Shown here piece by piece: positions 47,900 through 58,460 of a stretch of DNA of 64,000 nucleotides. The stretch spans positions 1-64,000 of the forward strand of contig JABYQN010000006.1 of assembly GCA_022606135.1 (NCBI GenBank). Direction: 5' to 3'. The notes beneath the pieces are model-generated. The model had not been told where the DNA came from and ran no database searches. It saw only the letters and a list, made by a program, of their open reading frames with translations. A program made the position numbers and the translations under genes. The DNA is from Fomes fomentarius. Taxonomy: Eukaryota; Basidiomycota; Agaricomycetes; Polyporales; Polyporaceae. Within the stretch, counting starts at the first letter, position 1, and every line of letters begins with the position of its first letter.

Positions 47900-49850
47900 C
47901 ACAGCTGAGGCGTTAGTAGCCGGGGCCCCCTTTCATCTTCTGCTCATTTGAGTTGACGAGACGCTTGGTGTGAGTACTCGCAATGGATGGGCTCTGAGAA
48001 AGGCTGAGCCTCGTCGAATGCCTGAGTCGGGGGACAGACTGACTTGCATTTGCGAAGTTGTGTTGTAACGACTCACAAGCTCGCCACCGCCCGGAGACGA
48101 TGAAGAGCACGACATCTATCCGGCTCCCACTTTTGACTTGGTCGGTGACCGAGGAGTAGAGCACGCTGACTCGATCCGGTCACCACTGAAGCTGGAGGAG
48201 GAGCAGGAGGGCGAGTTTCAAGAGGTAAAGCACGGAAAGAAGGGGAAGAATCAACAGACGGTCGTCGAGCCCTCCGTTTCGTGGACGCTGTATGGCTTTT
48301 GGCGGCAGGCACTGGATCTACAATTCGTACAGCAGAGGCACATCGTCAACCCACCTCAGGCGAACAAGGGAAAGGGAAAGGAGAAGGAGAAGGAGAAGGA
48401 GAATGAGCGCGTCCAGGCGAATATAGCAGCCGACCTGAAGGTCCCCACAATTCTCGTTACTCACAAATACCCGCATTCTTTGGTTCGGTAGGATTCGGAG
48501 GACAAAGACCACCAGTACCCTCCAGATGCACTCCTCCGGTCCACAAACATGTGGTCCATGGCGGCACACGGGCGCACGCCTCGCCGCTGAGGATCCGCAA
48601 CATGGCGTACACTTCGAAGCTTGATCAGTACACTCGTCTGAAAGGGAGTACAAGGAAGCATGCAAAGAGAATGCGAGACGAGGTACGTGCAGGTGATGCT
48701 ATATGCTGCTTTAATAACATGGTTCGATAGATCTGGCGCCGGCGCATTATGAGTAGTAGATATCTCATAACGTGTAGTATCACAGGTGCTTTGACCTCGG
48801 CGTTCAGCTGCGAGCCGCATCCTATTTTACGTTTGTAGGCGCGGTATCTTTGACTTCCCTGCTTAGCGTAGGTCGGTCGCATACATGGTTGGTGGATAAG
48901 TCTCTAACACGTCTGATGATGTCCGCAGAGTATAGCACCAAAAGTTCTAATGGTAGAAGAAGCGGGACAAATTCTCGAGGCACACATTTTGGCGTCGCTC
49001 GTGCCATCAGGTGAGTGCTATCTGCAAGTGGTGATGACCATTTACTTCAATACGGCTGCGCACAGTCCGCCATCTGATCTGTATCGGAGACTCACGTCAG
49101 CTTCGCCCTTCTTTGGCAACATATGCCATATTCAACGTCTGCTTCAGCATGGTCCATGGATAGTGCGATCGGCAACGAGCACTACAAGTTCGACCATTCC
49201 CTCATGTAGCGATTGTCAAATTCTGGCTATCTGATGTCTCAAATCAACGTCCAGCGCAGGATGCACCCAACAATCTCGCATTTTATCCGGTTAGTCTCTA
49301 GTCGTCGAAGCTCCGTTTCCCCATGCTAAGAGCATCAATGCAGCGAGACTCTGCCCGAAGCTCGAATACAACGAAGGTTCAGGTATCCTGCTGTGCAAGG
49401 TGTGCAGAAGGACGCCTTCTTCTTCAACCATCTGCACAAGGAGAAGGGCGCAGAAGGCAGAAGACTCGTCTCAACATTCAACACCTTCTAGGTAAGATGG
49501 GGCAACCTGTGCATTGTGAGCTAGTCATCTGAGGTGATTCTTTAGGGATGATCTGTGACATTGTCTTCCGCGCCAGGGCCTGTACAGTGGTTCCGGAGAC
49601 ATCGCGGTGCTGAGTGCATACCTTGGCCAATTGACGAAGGTTCGGGCTGCGTTGTGCTATCTCAAGATCGCTGTTCCTGTCGACGAGCGAGACGCAGAAC
49701 GTCGCCGACACCTACGGGCGAAGGAGAGCATTGTGCGTCAGATGCACTTCGGTTGCTGTGGGAAGTTGCTGTGGGAAGCCAAGGAGACTCGAAAATGGTA
49801 CTCGTTCGTCGTCTGTACATATATATACATGATGTCACAAAGCCATAACT
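47900..49850 (+). pseudogene. ZNFX1/NFX1-type RNA helicase remnant, central and C-terminal part (right arm)
   Basis: In order along the plus strand: WTLYGFWRQALDLQFVQQR (48285-48340), RNMAYTSKLDQYTRLK (about 48600-48645), then APKVLMVEEAGQILEAHIL with ASLVPS (48935-49010, the motif II region). Next come MDSAIGNEHYKFD and SQINVQRRMHPTISHFIR (49160-49290), VQKDAFFFNHLHKEKGAEG (49400-49465) and YSGSGDIAVLSAYLGQLTK with DERDAE (49570-49690). Lesions include a TAG at 49207-49209 where the family has Glu in SLMERL, and an 11-base loss near 48590 relative to the left arm. The (GAGAAG)n run at 48368-48406 is also unlike the left arm. The family are Upf1-like RNA helicases tied in other eukaryotes to small-RNA pathways and antiviral defence. 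The N-terminal part is absent here and lies instead at 52.1 kb. Confidence 0.75.
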
Positions 49851-49882
49851 CCCCTCTCTTCGTCGTCGTCGTTCATACTTCC

Positions 49883-51966
49883 TCACCCACCTGCCTGCGT
49901 TGAATGTAACACGTCGAGTTCCATGAGATATCCGTCTCCCCTTGCTTTGTCAGCCAACCCTGGAGGAAGCGTCCATTGCTGAATCTGTTCAAACTCCGAG
50001 TCTTTGCCTGCAGCACAAGCAAGGACGTAGTGAACTCGGACCTCGACCTCCTCTGACTTCATTCGCTTCTTCGGAGGCTCCTCGTCCTCGTGAGACGTCT
50101 GCGTCCCGAGCTGCTTCTTGAGCATGGAGATGATGTTCTGAATTCTGTCGTAGCCCGTCCGAGACGAACCTCGGTGGTGGCGTGCCGATGTGGTCATCTG
50201 GAATAGCCACAGATCAGCAGACGGCACCGCCGCAGAGGGGCCAGGTTCGAAAGAGACAAGGAAAGAGTCAATGAGAGAAAAGTTGGCGGCTATTTTGGGG
50301 ATGTAATACTCGTCATCCCTCAGCTCGAGTCGCTCGCTGGTGATGTCCTGCGTATCGAAACGGACACGTCGCCGAGCCCTCTTGGGGATCATCGGTTTAG
50401 ACTTGGTTGAGGTGTCGAGGACGAACGTAGAAGGTTTCTCCAAGGTCATCGGCTTGAGTGACCAGTACTCCTCAGCGCCGCCGGCGGCGAGAATGCGACG
50501 ATGCGCAAGCGCTTCGAAGAACCACCCCACAAGCGTCTGGCCTGCTGGGGCGGCGGAAAGATATGTCATGAACTCCCGCGCTCTTCCTTCCTGTGCATCG
50601 GCCCACTTCTCCGAGATCTCCTTGGCTATCATATCCGACTTGAAGGTCACAGACCACTTCATCACCGGCTGCCCCACCACCAAGCCGTCGGGAACGATAC
50701 AGACGGCACGGTGAGTGACATGTGTTCCGAAGTTTTTCGAGCCTTTCACTGCACCGAGAATTTCCTTCAGCTCTTCGTACCCCACATATACGTCTCCGTG
50801 TAGGGAAAGCAAGCTGTCATAACCGGCAGGTCGCACTATGGCCTTGAAGACGTCACGGGCAACATATCCAAATGCTGCGATGGAGGCTTCGAGGAGGACA
50901 TCCACCGCCACGTCCACCGATTCGGGCTGTTTGTCTCCACAGGCAACTCTGAGCCGTTGAAGGGCACGAGAGTACGTGAGGGAGGGATCGGAATCGTGGC
51001 TGTGGTCTTGCCACGTCTCCAACATCGAGCCTAACTCTTCCTGGAGGAGGGTAAACTCGCGCTGCAACCGCAGTCTAGTAACCGGAACGTCAGGGCCGAT
51101 AAGCCAACAACAGTTGGAAGAATCCTACCCCTGTTTGAGCTCGTCAAACCCCCACAACGGGAACGCACTGAGAACAGCGCCCCGGTCCTTCCGCCATCGC
51201 GCGTAAAGTTTTGGATTTGGAGAGGGCGCCTGAACGGGGAAGAGCATTGGACCGGAATAGGCAGACTCCGGCACACGCTCCTCATTGGCCTCAAACAGCG
51301 ACCAGATCAACACGGGAACGGGACTTTTAGGGTAGGGGAAGTGCTCTATGTGAGGCGATCTAGTAGCTTTATAGACACCATCATGGTAGAAGAGGAGCGG
51401 CAGTTGGGAGGGCACTAGAGTGAGCAAGACAACCTGCTTGCGCTGCAACAGCACAACAAGGAGGTAAAGGAGAAAAGTAGTCTTGCCTGAGGTGCCACTG
51501 GTTGAGTGTGAATAGAGAAACTGATGCGAGAGAACGCTCACCGATACCAGGCTGGCCAGTAAAGATTATGCCGGAGCCAGATGCACCGGCGGCCGTCTGC
51601 AGCGTGGCAACGACAGCAGTGTCATAGCAGGTACGCACAAGGATCGACGGAGGGAGGTTTTTGACCAGATAGCGAGTGTCAGAAAGATCGATGGTTCGAG
51701 CACCGTCGACTTCTTTGTAGACTGGTCCGTTATGATCGCGCCACCTTTTTGCGAAGGCTTGCCAGCGATTATCTGCCTTCGTCCACACCGAAGAGAGTAG
51801 CTCCTGGTCCTCCCAATTAGTAGGATCTGATAGATCTGGGTTGGCGACGATGCTATAGGGCCGACCAAGGGAGCTTACCCGCGTTTGCCTTCAAAAGTGA
51901 TGTGGTCTTCGCGTTCAACTCTTTGGTGATTGTTTGTTCGGGGATACCCTCAGCGTTGGACTCCAT
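49883..51966 (-). CDS. Crinkler/RHS-like NTPase (CRN3), 640 aa
   Basis: Exons 51879-51966, 51542-51826, 51129-51486 and 49883-51074 join in phase. Walker A GQPGIGKT is at residues 120-127, completed by splicing intron 2. The following strand reads LLYLLVVLLQRKQVVLLTL. The C-terminal domain keeps DDEYYIPK, IDSFLVSFEPG, LFQMTTS and VHYVLAC, together with the basic PKKRMK. It is the mirror partner of CRN1, yet in places (DTSTKSKPMIPKRARRR, the added DE before EEPPKKRMK) it agrees with CRN2 instead, which suggests conversion between copies. It is flanked 3' by helicase C-terminal debris and 5' by helicase N-terminal debris. It appears intact. Confidence 0.88.
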
Positions 51967-52109
51967 TGCGGTGAGTCGTGGTTGGGGAATGAAAAGGAGG
52001 GTGCAGGGCGCTATCTCACATGTGGAGAAAAGCGCTCGGGTGGTGGCGTCCATCAGTGGGCGTTTCGACCTCCAGATATGGTTCCAGCAGCCATACTCTC
52101 CACTGGGAG

Positions 52110-52990
52110 TGTCATCTCCGGTCCTGCAAGGTGGAGAGTTCTCACCCACGAACGAGCCAGGTCAGCGCATGCCGACATTGTGGTCTTAGCTGAAGTTGCA
52201 GTCGACGGAGCCTACAGAGATTGCATTCTCACCATATATCGCGCAGGTCCTCCCACCGAATAATGCGGCTGCCATGCCTGGCTTCAGGTTCAACCTGCAG
52301 TGTCTGCCAGTGAAGAAGGAAAATATTGTGACGTCTATCCACTCGGACCTGGACATGAATAACCCGCTCGCCGTTGCCAGAGTGCGAAATCAAGAAGTTC
52401 AGCGTACTTGATCCCAGTTGGCAGGCGGGGGCAGTGGTAGACTCATTGGCGCGAGAGGTTTCTCTCATACAAGGGTATGTTCATATGTGATCTCAAAATT
52501 GCGGTTCCTGACTCGATATTCACAGACCACCCGGCACTGGCACTGGCAACGCACGTGTTGGAACCGATGATAGTGTTTATAACAATAGAGCTACACCGCC
52601 AAGGAGATCCTTCGCGTACTATTCTCTAGCAAGACGAAGCCGATTAGTGAGCACAAGCTTCCACTCGAATGTCGCTATTTACTACACTGATGCAAAGCTT
52701 ACACCGTATAGTGCTCATCGCCTTCACAAACCACGCTCTCGATCACATGGTCTTGACGCGGAAATCACACAGAAAATCGTCCATCTCGGCACGCGTTCTT
52801 CTGACGAGCGCATCTCAGAGTATACACTGGACAGACAACCGCTCGATGAGGCGTCAGTACGGTGTCATGAAGAAGACTCGAACTCGAGGAGGGCCTCACC
52901 AGACCTGGACGCATCTGAGTCGCGCGGCGGGTCAAGCGCCAACATTCTAAATAAGGCGAAGGCCTGTACCTTCCCCGAGCCGCCCACCTC
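52110..52990 (+). pseudogene. ZNFX1-type helicase remnant, N-terminal part
   Basis: Readable pieces are FNLQCL, KKENIVTSIHSDLD, NPLAVARVR, FSVLDPS, EVSLIQG, then after a GT-AG intron PPGTG (Walker A start). These are followed by YTAKEILRVLFSSKTKPI and, after another intron, VLIAFTNHALDHM (motif Ia). The Walker A is destroyed: an insertion of about 40 bp replaces the Lys-Ser of GPPGTGKS near 52540-52585. Frames change several times. It lies about 55 bp beyond the right arm, directly upstream of CRN3, while the matching C-terminal part is on the other side of CRN3. The same fragment recurs at 58.46 kb. Confidence 0.75.
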
Positions 52991-53161
52991 GGCAATACCC
53001 GTAACAAGCGAACTCCGCTGCGCGCTTGCGCGGAGGTCTCAACTGTGAGCCCCCCTATTTTTTAGTATTTATTAAAGGAGGTCCCCAACTATCCGACAAG
53101 ACTCTTACTCAACGCGCTCTACCAATTCTCTGCTTTCTCTTGAAATCAAACCCGCTCTACT

Positions 53162-55393
53162 ATGTCTCTTGAACGTGAACAGAATCCATTCCCCTCCGCC
53201 GGTGAGTTATCATCCGTCGCTCTTCGACTTTCGTACCATGCTCACGTTCTTCGTTCTAGGTGACTTGGACGACGTCGAAGACTGGGTCAACACTTCCGCT
53301 TTCGATTTCAGCTGCGCCCAAAAAGCCCACGATCTCGCAAGAGCGAAGTCGTACGATATCGACTTTTCCGACGAGACCAACAGCCTCTGGTCTTCCTCGG
53401 ACAGCGACACCCATGCGACCAGCGTCGAATCTGACCCTCACGAAGTATCCAAGTTCGCGGCGTATTTTTACTACGCTGGCCTCGGACCTAAGGGCACCTG
53501 GCCTCGCCTCATTCACCGTGATTCCCCCGATGAGTTCGAGGAACCCACTGGGCCTGAGGCATTCATTCGCATGATGAGACTCGTGCATGTTCCGAACGAC
53601 CACTACTTTGCGAAGGATAAGCTCTGGGAGAGGGTCCGCGATTGGGTACATCGTGTTGTTCTCATAGTGTCCTGATTTCCGGGCTCATGTTCGTTCCAAG
53701 GTCGCCGACTTCCTCATCAAACAAGGCATCAGCGTCTCTTCCGTCGACTTTGTCCGCTTTACCTGGCTTAACAAGCTCGAAGACCGGGAGATCGAGTCGG
53801 ACGAGGAAGAGGAGACCGTGGCCGACGAGAAGGACGAGGAGAGCGATGTCGATGACGGAGATATTGACGCTGCTTACACCTCCATCCCAGCCGTCAAGAC
53901 CGTCGAGTACGGTGAGAGGTACTACACTGATCCCACCATCTGGATCGGCGTCTTGCCCGACACTCTGAACGGCACTCGCGCCTTCGAGCTCAACAAGCAA
54001 ATCCGCACCTTCCTCAACGGACTCAACGTCACCAACGTCGACATTGCCTTCCGAGAGTCCATCGCCCAGCCCATGGCCCGCAACGGACCAGCACTCTACG
54101 CTCCCGCCGAGACCGGCGATCACCTCAAGGAGTTCATCGACAACGTGTCCACCGCTCTTAGTCTCCCCATCTATGGTCGCAAGACGAAGATGCAAGGGAC
54201 GCTTGGGCCTTACTTCCAACACGGCAACAAGCTCTACGCTATCACTGCGCGTCATAACTTGTTCCTCGCCAACGACGGCAACGCCGAATACAGGTATCAC
54301 CGTACGTTGATTTGTTCATTCTACTGTTTCACGAACGAGATTGTTGACTCCCTTTCTTTCTCTCTTTTTTTATAGCCCATGGCCGGAAACGCGAGGTCGT
54401 CGTGATGGGGACTCCTGCTTTCGACAACTATCGGGCGTTGATCCAAGTTCGCATCAGTAACCTCAACGATACCGTCGAGTCGCTGAAGAAGTCGATCGTC
54501 ACTTATACCGACCGGGTTGCGAGGCAAATCGGACTCCCAGACTCGCAGCAGATGCTCACGGACTTCGAGACTGAGCTCGACAAGACGAACAGGCGCATCG
54601 CCAAGCTCAAGAAATTCTTTGTCACGCTGTCGAACAAGTGGAGCAAGCTGGCCGAACGTGTCATCGGACATGTTGTCTGGGCTCCTCCCATCGGTGTTGG
54701 CGTTGGCCCGAACCGCTTCACTCGTGACGTCTGCATCGTCGAGCTGTACAAGTCCAAGTTCCCGCATTTCAAGGGCAACGTGCTCAGCCTAGGTACGACG
54801 CTCGTTCATCATTCGAGTTCCATGTTAGCTCATGATCATCCCTTCTCTCTTCTCTTCCAGGACCCGAGATCGACGAGTCCGACCTCAAGGACCTCATGTA
54901 CGAGCACATTGACGTTCCCTCTGAGTTCAAATATCCGGAGCATGGTCTTCTCGAGCTTGGAGGTATGCTGACGGCCGAACAGATCGAGAGTCCCAACACT
55001 CTCGACTCGGACGGCGATCACATTCGTCGCGTCTTGAAGCGCGGTTTCATGACCAACACTACCGTCGGAACTCTCCCTCGCTACATGTCCTTCGTCAGGA
55101 AGTACTTCATCACCGGTACCTTGGAGTCGCTCGAGCTCGCCATCCTCCCCCATGAAAGTCAGGTTGGGCCGTTCTCCAAGGGTGGCGATTCTGGCGCTCT
55201 CGTTGTCTCTGCGAACGGCGAGTTCGTGGGCCTGATCACAGGTGGAACGAACAAGGGAACCGATGGCTCCGACATCACCTATGCCACCTTGTTCCAGTAC
55301 CTCTGGGACCTCGTCCTCGCGGAGTTCCCGGGCGCGAACCTCTACTGGGACGATATCCCGGCGTTCTTGGCTGCTGCTGCTGCTGCTGCCTAA
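53162..55393 (+). CDS. Trypsin-fold serine protease-like protein, 658 aa
   Basis: Exons 53162-53201, 53260-53645, 53701-54301, 54376-54792 and 54861-55393 close in phase; the 53646-53700 intron uses an AAG acceptor and is the least certain. The protease-like half has ITARHNL (His near 327) and the nucleophile motif GGDSGALVV (Ser near 592). It then shows the typical EFVGLITGG strand and a YATLFQYLWDLV helix. An Asp residue of the triad is not obvious to me. An insert of about 150 residues with a predicted helical pair (LEKL-like, residues 370-430) separates His and Ser. The N-terminal third is acidic (DEEEETVADEKDEESDVDDG). No signal peptide, so it is probably intracellular. The C-terminus ends in a run of Ala encoded by GCT/GCC repeats. 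The family occurs in Agaricomycetes; its substrate is unknown. Confidence 0.82.
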
Positions 55394-56117
55394 GTTCGTT
55401 CGTTCGTCTCTTTCTTCTGTCGTCCGAGGTGTGTATCGAGCAGGTTGTGGGGAAATTGCGAATGAATACGTCGACCATCTCAGCGTGATGCATCGTTGTT
55501 GAACCATCTGATTACCAGCAGGTCGAGTGAGGTGTTCAAGCATCCGTTGTCGTTCGAGACGAACTTGCTGAGATTTGAGGTGCCGACTTTCGGTCGGATG
55601 GTTGCGGGTACGGTCCATGTCGTCCAGCGCGCAGAGAGAAAGTGCACAAAAGATGAGCAAAAATAGAGGGAGCGTAAACAGTGAGGGCCTGAGGGACGTG
55701 AGAATGGGGGAGAAGCAACATATAAATGTAGTTGAGAAGACGCCGGATGTAGGTGGCCATCGGCGGCGGGCCTAGCTTAGTAGTAAGTATGAACCCGATA
55801 ACGATTCCATATTCTAGCTACACGCAATGTTGGCATAGTCGGACTCGTTGCAAGAAACAATCCACGACCTGCAGAGCCTGAGTCGAAACTTCAAGCTGCG
55901 CGAACGAATATTACATTGATGAGCGTACGCATACCACGATATAGTTCCATCACGTCGGCCGCTTCAATACCCGTCTCGTTCGCCTCCCGCGGTTCGTCAT
56001 TCGCCCTCTCGCCTTGATCTGCGATCACCACACTTCCTCACGTCGACTGCACTCAGCCCGACTACCACGTCCCACCCTTACCCACCATACCATCCGCGCA
56101 GACATGCGGCACGAAGC
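55394..56117. other. Intergenic, nothing recognised
   Basis: The 3' flanks of the protease-like gene (+) and CRN5 (-) converge here. Short frames only, none with motif or splice support. Confidence 0.5.
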
Positions 56118-57262
56118 CTACTTCAGCACGTCGATCTCCATTAGGTACGCGTCTCCCCGTGTGTCGGCGGCCCAGCCGGTGGGAAGCGTCCACCGCTCGA
56201 TCTGTCCCTCACCTGCAGGACAAGCAAGGACGTAGTGGACTCGGACTGCTGGTGGTGCGTGACGTGCGTCTAGCTTCCTTCGCTTCTTCGGAGGCTGCTC
56301 GTCAGATCTCTGCGTACGGAGCTGCTTCTGGAGGATAGAGACAATGTTCCGGATCATGGCATAGCCCGTCGACGAGTGTCGGTGATGCGTGGACGTGGTC
56401 ATCTGGAATGACCACAGATCAGCGGACGCCGCAGAGGAGCCATGTTTGAAAGATACGACGAAGGAGTCGATGAGAGGGAAGTCGTGTATTGCAGGGACAT
56501 AATACTCGTCATCCCTCAGGACGAGTCGCTCGCTGGTGATGGACTCCATATCGAACGTGACACGTCGCCGATTCTTCTTGGGTATCATGGGTATAGACTG
56601 GGCTGAGATGTCGAGGACGAAGGTAGAAGGTTCCTCCAAGGTCATCGGCTTGAGTGGCCAATACGCCCGAGTGTCGTCGGTGGCTTCGATGCAGCAATGT
56701 GCAAGGGATTTGAAGAGCCACCCGACAAATGGCTTTCCTGCCGAGACGGAGGATAGATATGCGATGAGCTCGCGCACTCTTCCGTCCTGTGCGTCAGCCC
56801 ACTTCTCCGAGACCTTCTCCGCTATCGCATGTGACTTGAAGTCAACGGACCATTCCACCGGCTCCCCCACCTTGGTGAGGGGACGTATAGACACGATGTC
56901 GTGGGGAACACGTGGTCCGAGAAAGCTCAAGCGGCCAACGGCATCGACGATCTTCTTCAGGTCATCGTAATCGAGCTCATCTGCGTCCGTGGGTGCGGCG
57001 AAAACGCTGTTAGGGTGTAGTATCGCGTTGTAGATGTCACGGCGTGCGACACATCCAAATGCAGCGATGGAGGCATCGAGGAGGACGTCGAGCGCCACGT
57101 CCACCAAAACGGGGCGTTCATCTCCACAGCCTGCTCTGAGGACTTGCAGGGCACCAGAGTACTTGAAAGAGGAGTCGCGGCTGCGGTCTAGCCACATCTA
57201 AAACATCGAGTGCAGCTCTCCTTGAGACTAAGAACCAGAACATCAGCGCCAATAAGCCATCG
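56118..57262 (-). pseudogene. Crinkler/RHS-like gene, 5'-truncated copy (CRN5)
   Basis: Only the last exon survives, plus a piece of intron 3 ending at 57262. The exon is open from an ATG at 57197 for 359 residues. It contains DDEYYVPA, IDSFVVSFKHG, LWSFQMTTS and VHYVLACPAG, so the probable REase-fold domain is complete. A TAG precedes that ATG where CRN1 reads METW, so the exon cannot be read through from the splice site. All NTPase exons are missing. It is most like CRN4 (DFKSHAIAEK, QSIPMIPKKNRRR). It might still make a C-terminal-only protein, but no promoter is evident. Confidence 0.75.
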
Positions 57263-58460
57263 ATAGTCCGTACAAACCGTCTGTATCGAGTATGAACGGC
57301 CACGGGAGCGGGAGCAGCCGGTCTGCGAGCCATTCCCCTGCGCTCAACCCAACTCGTTCTGCCCACCCGTCCAGCACTGCGCACCCGCTCAAGAGCGGCA
57401 ACGGAGGGTAGTCAACGTCTGCACGCGGATCCAACATCAGTACTTGCGGAAATTCCTTAATAGTCCTTAACATGAAGTCGAGCGATATGACGGAGAGGAG
57501 GGAGATGCGGACGCCGATGCAGAGGTGGACGGTGACCGGACGCGGAGCTGCTCGAGGCTGTGGACGCCGACGCCACTGAGGTGAACAACGTGACGGACGG
57601 CGAGGAGTGGCTGAAGGAGGATGCATGATGCGCGAGGAGATGGAAGGGAGACGGTGGCTTGGGTTCCGCACTTGCTTTCAAGATTCGGCGGAAGATTGGG
57701 AGAAGGCGGATGGATGTGTACAATGGATTTATGACGCGACGCGCCGACTATGATTATGAACGACTGCACCGCTGCGCCTGGTGCACGCCATGCGCTATTC
57801 CACGGACTACTACTACTATGTACCGCTCTTCGACGATCTCCATGGTTTTTTTACCCCCTCCGTATCCTGCCTGTATTCTTAGTCTAGCACGCACTGTCTA
57901 CCCCGGTATCTGTGATTGTTGTGTCTCTCGTCCTCCCCTACTAGTATCATGTTTCGCTCGCATTGTTGGCGATTATATGCATACGCATCCGTGTTCTGTG
58001 CTCGCTCATGTCCGTCATGTACCAGTAGCTCACGCTCAGTCCTTAGAATTCCTTTGCCAACTCTGTCCGCTGTGTTCGCGACGCCTATGGGCGGAGAGCA
58101 TTGTGCGTCAGATGTAGTCTCATACCAAGACCCTCCGCGCGGCGCTAGCGTGTGAGGGGCTTCTGTCGAACCTACGTCAGATGAGCTTTGATTGCTGTGG
58201 GAAGCCAAGAAGACTCGCAAATGGTACTCGTTCATCATCTGTACGTATACATAATGTCACATCGTTCGTCGTCGTCTGTATTGATACATGATGGTCACAA
58301 AGTCATAACTCGCCTCTCTTCGTCCGTCGTTCATACTTCCTCACCCACCTGCCTGCGTTGAGTGTAACACGTCGAGTTCCATAAGATATCTGTCTCCCCT
58401 TGCTTGGTCAGCCAAGCCTGGAGGAAGCGTCCATTGCTGAATCTGTTCAAACTCCGGGTC
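57263..58460 (+). repeat. Inverted, degraded copy of 20.1-21.3 kb (zinc-finger gene 3' end plus CRN2 3' end)
   Basis: The plus strand follows the minus strand of the zinc-finger gene from its SVSSMNGHGSG region through the stop. It then runs across the intergenic DNA into about the last 130 bp of CRN2 (ending near 58460 at CTGTTCAAACTCCGGGTCT). Internal deletions remove most of the Asp-Ala tract. It abuts truncated CRN5 at one end and the helicase fragment at the other, with no obvious spacer. Confidence 0.8.

Larger units (their letters stand above)
41712..52055. repeat. Right arm of ~10.3-kb inverted duplication
   Basis: Mirror image of 8650-18005: BCAS3 3' half (+), small gene (+), mutarotase B (+), helicase debris (+), CRN3 (-). 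Mutarotase and small-gene exons have identical lengths in both arms. It is longer than the left arm because it keeps about 740 bp of helicase sequence (48.70-49.44 kb) and about 290 bp of BCAS3. It is probably the source arm, because BCAS3 continues uninterrupted across the boundary at 41712. Confidence 0.9.
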
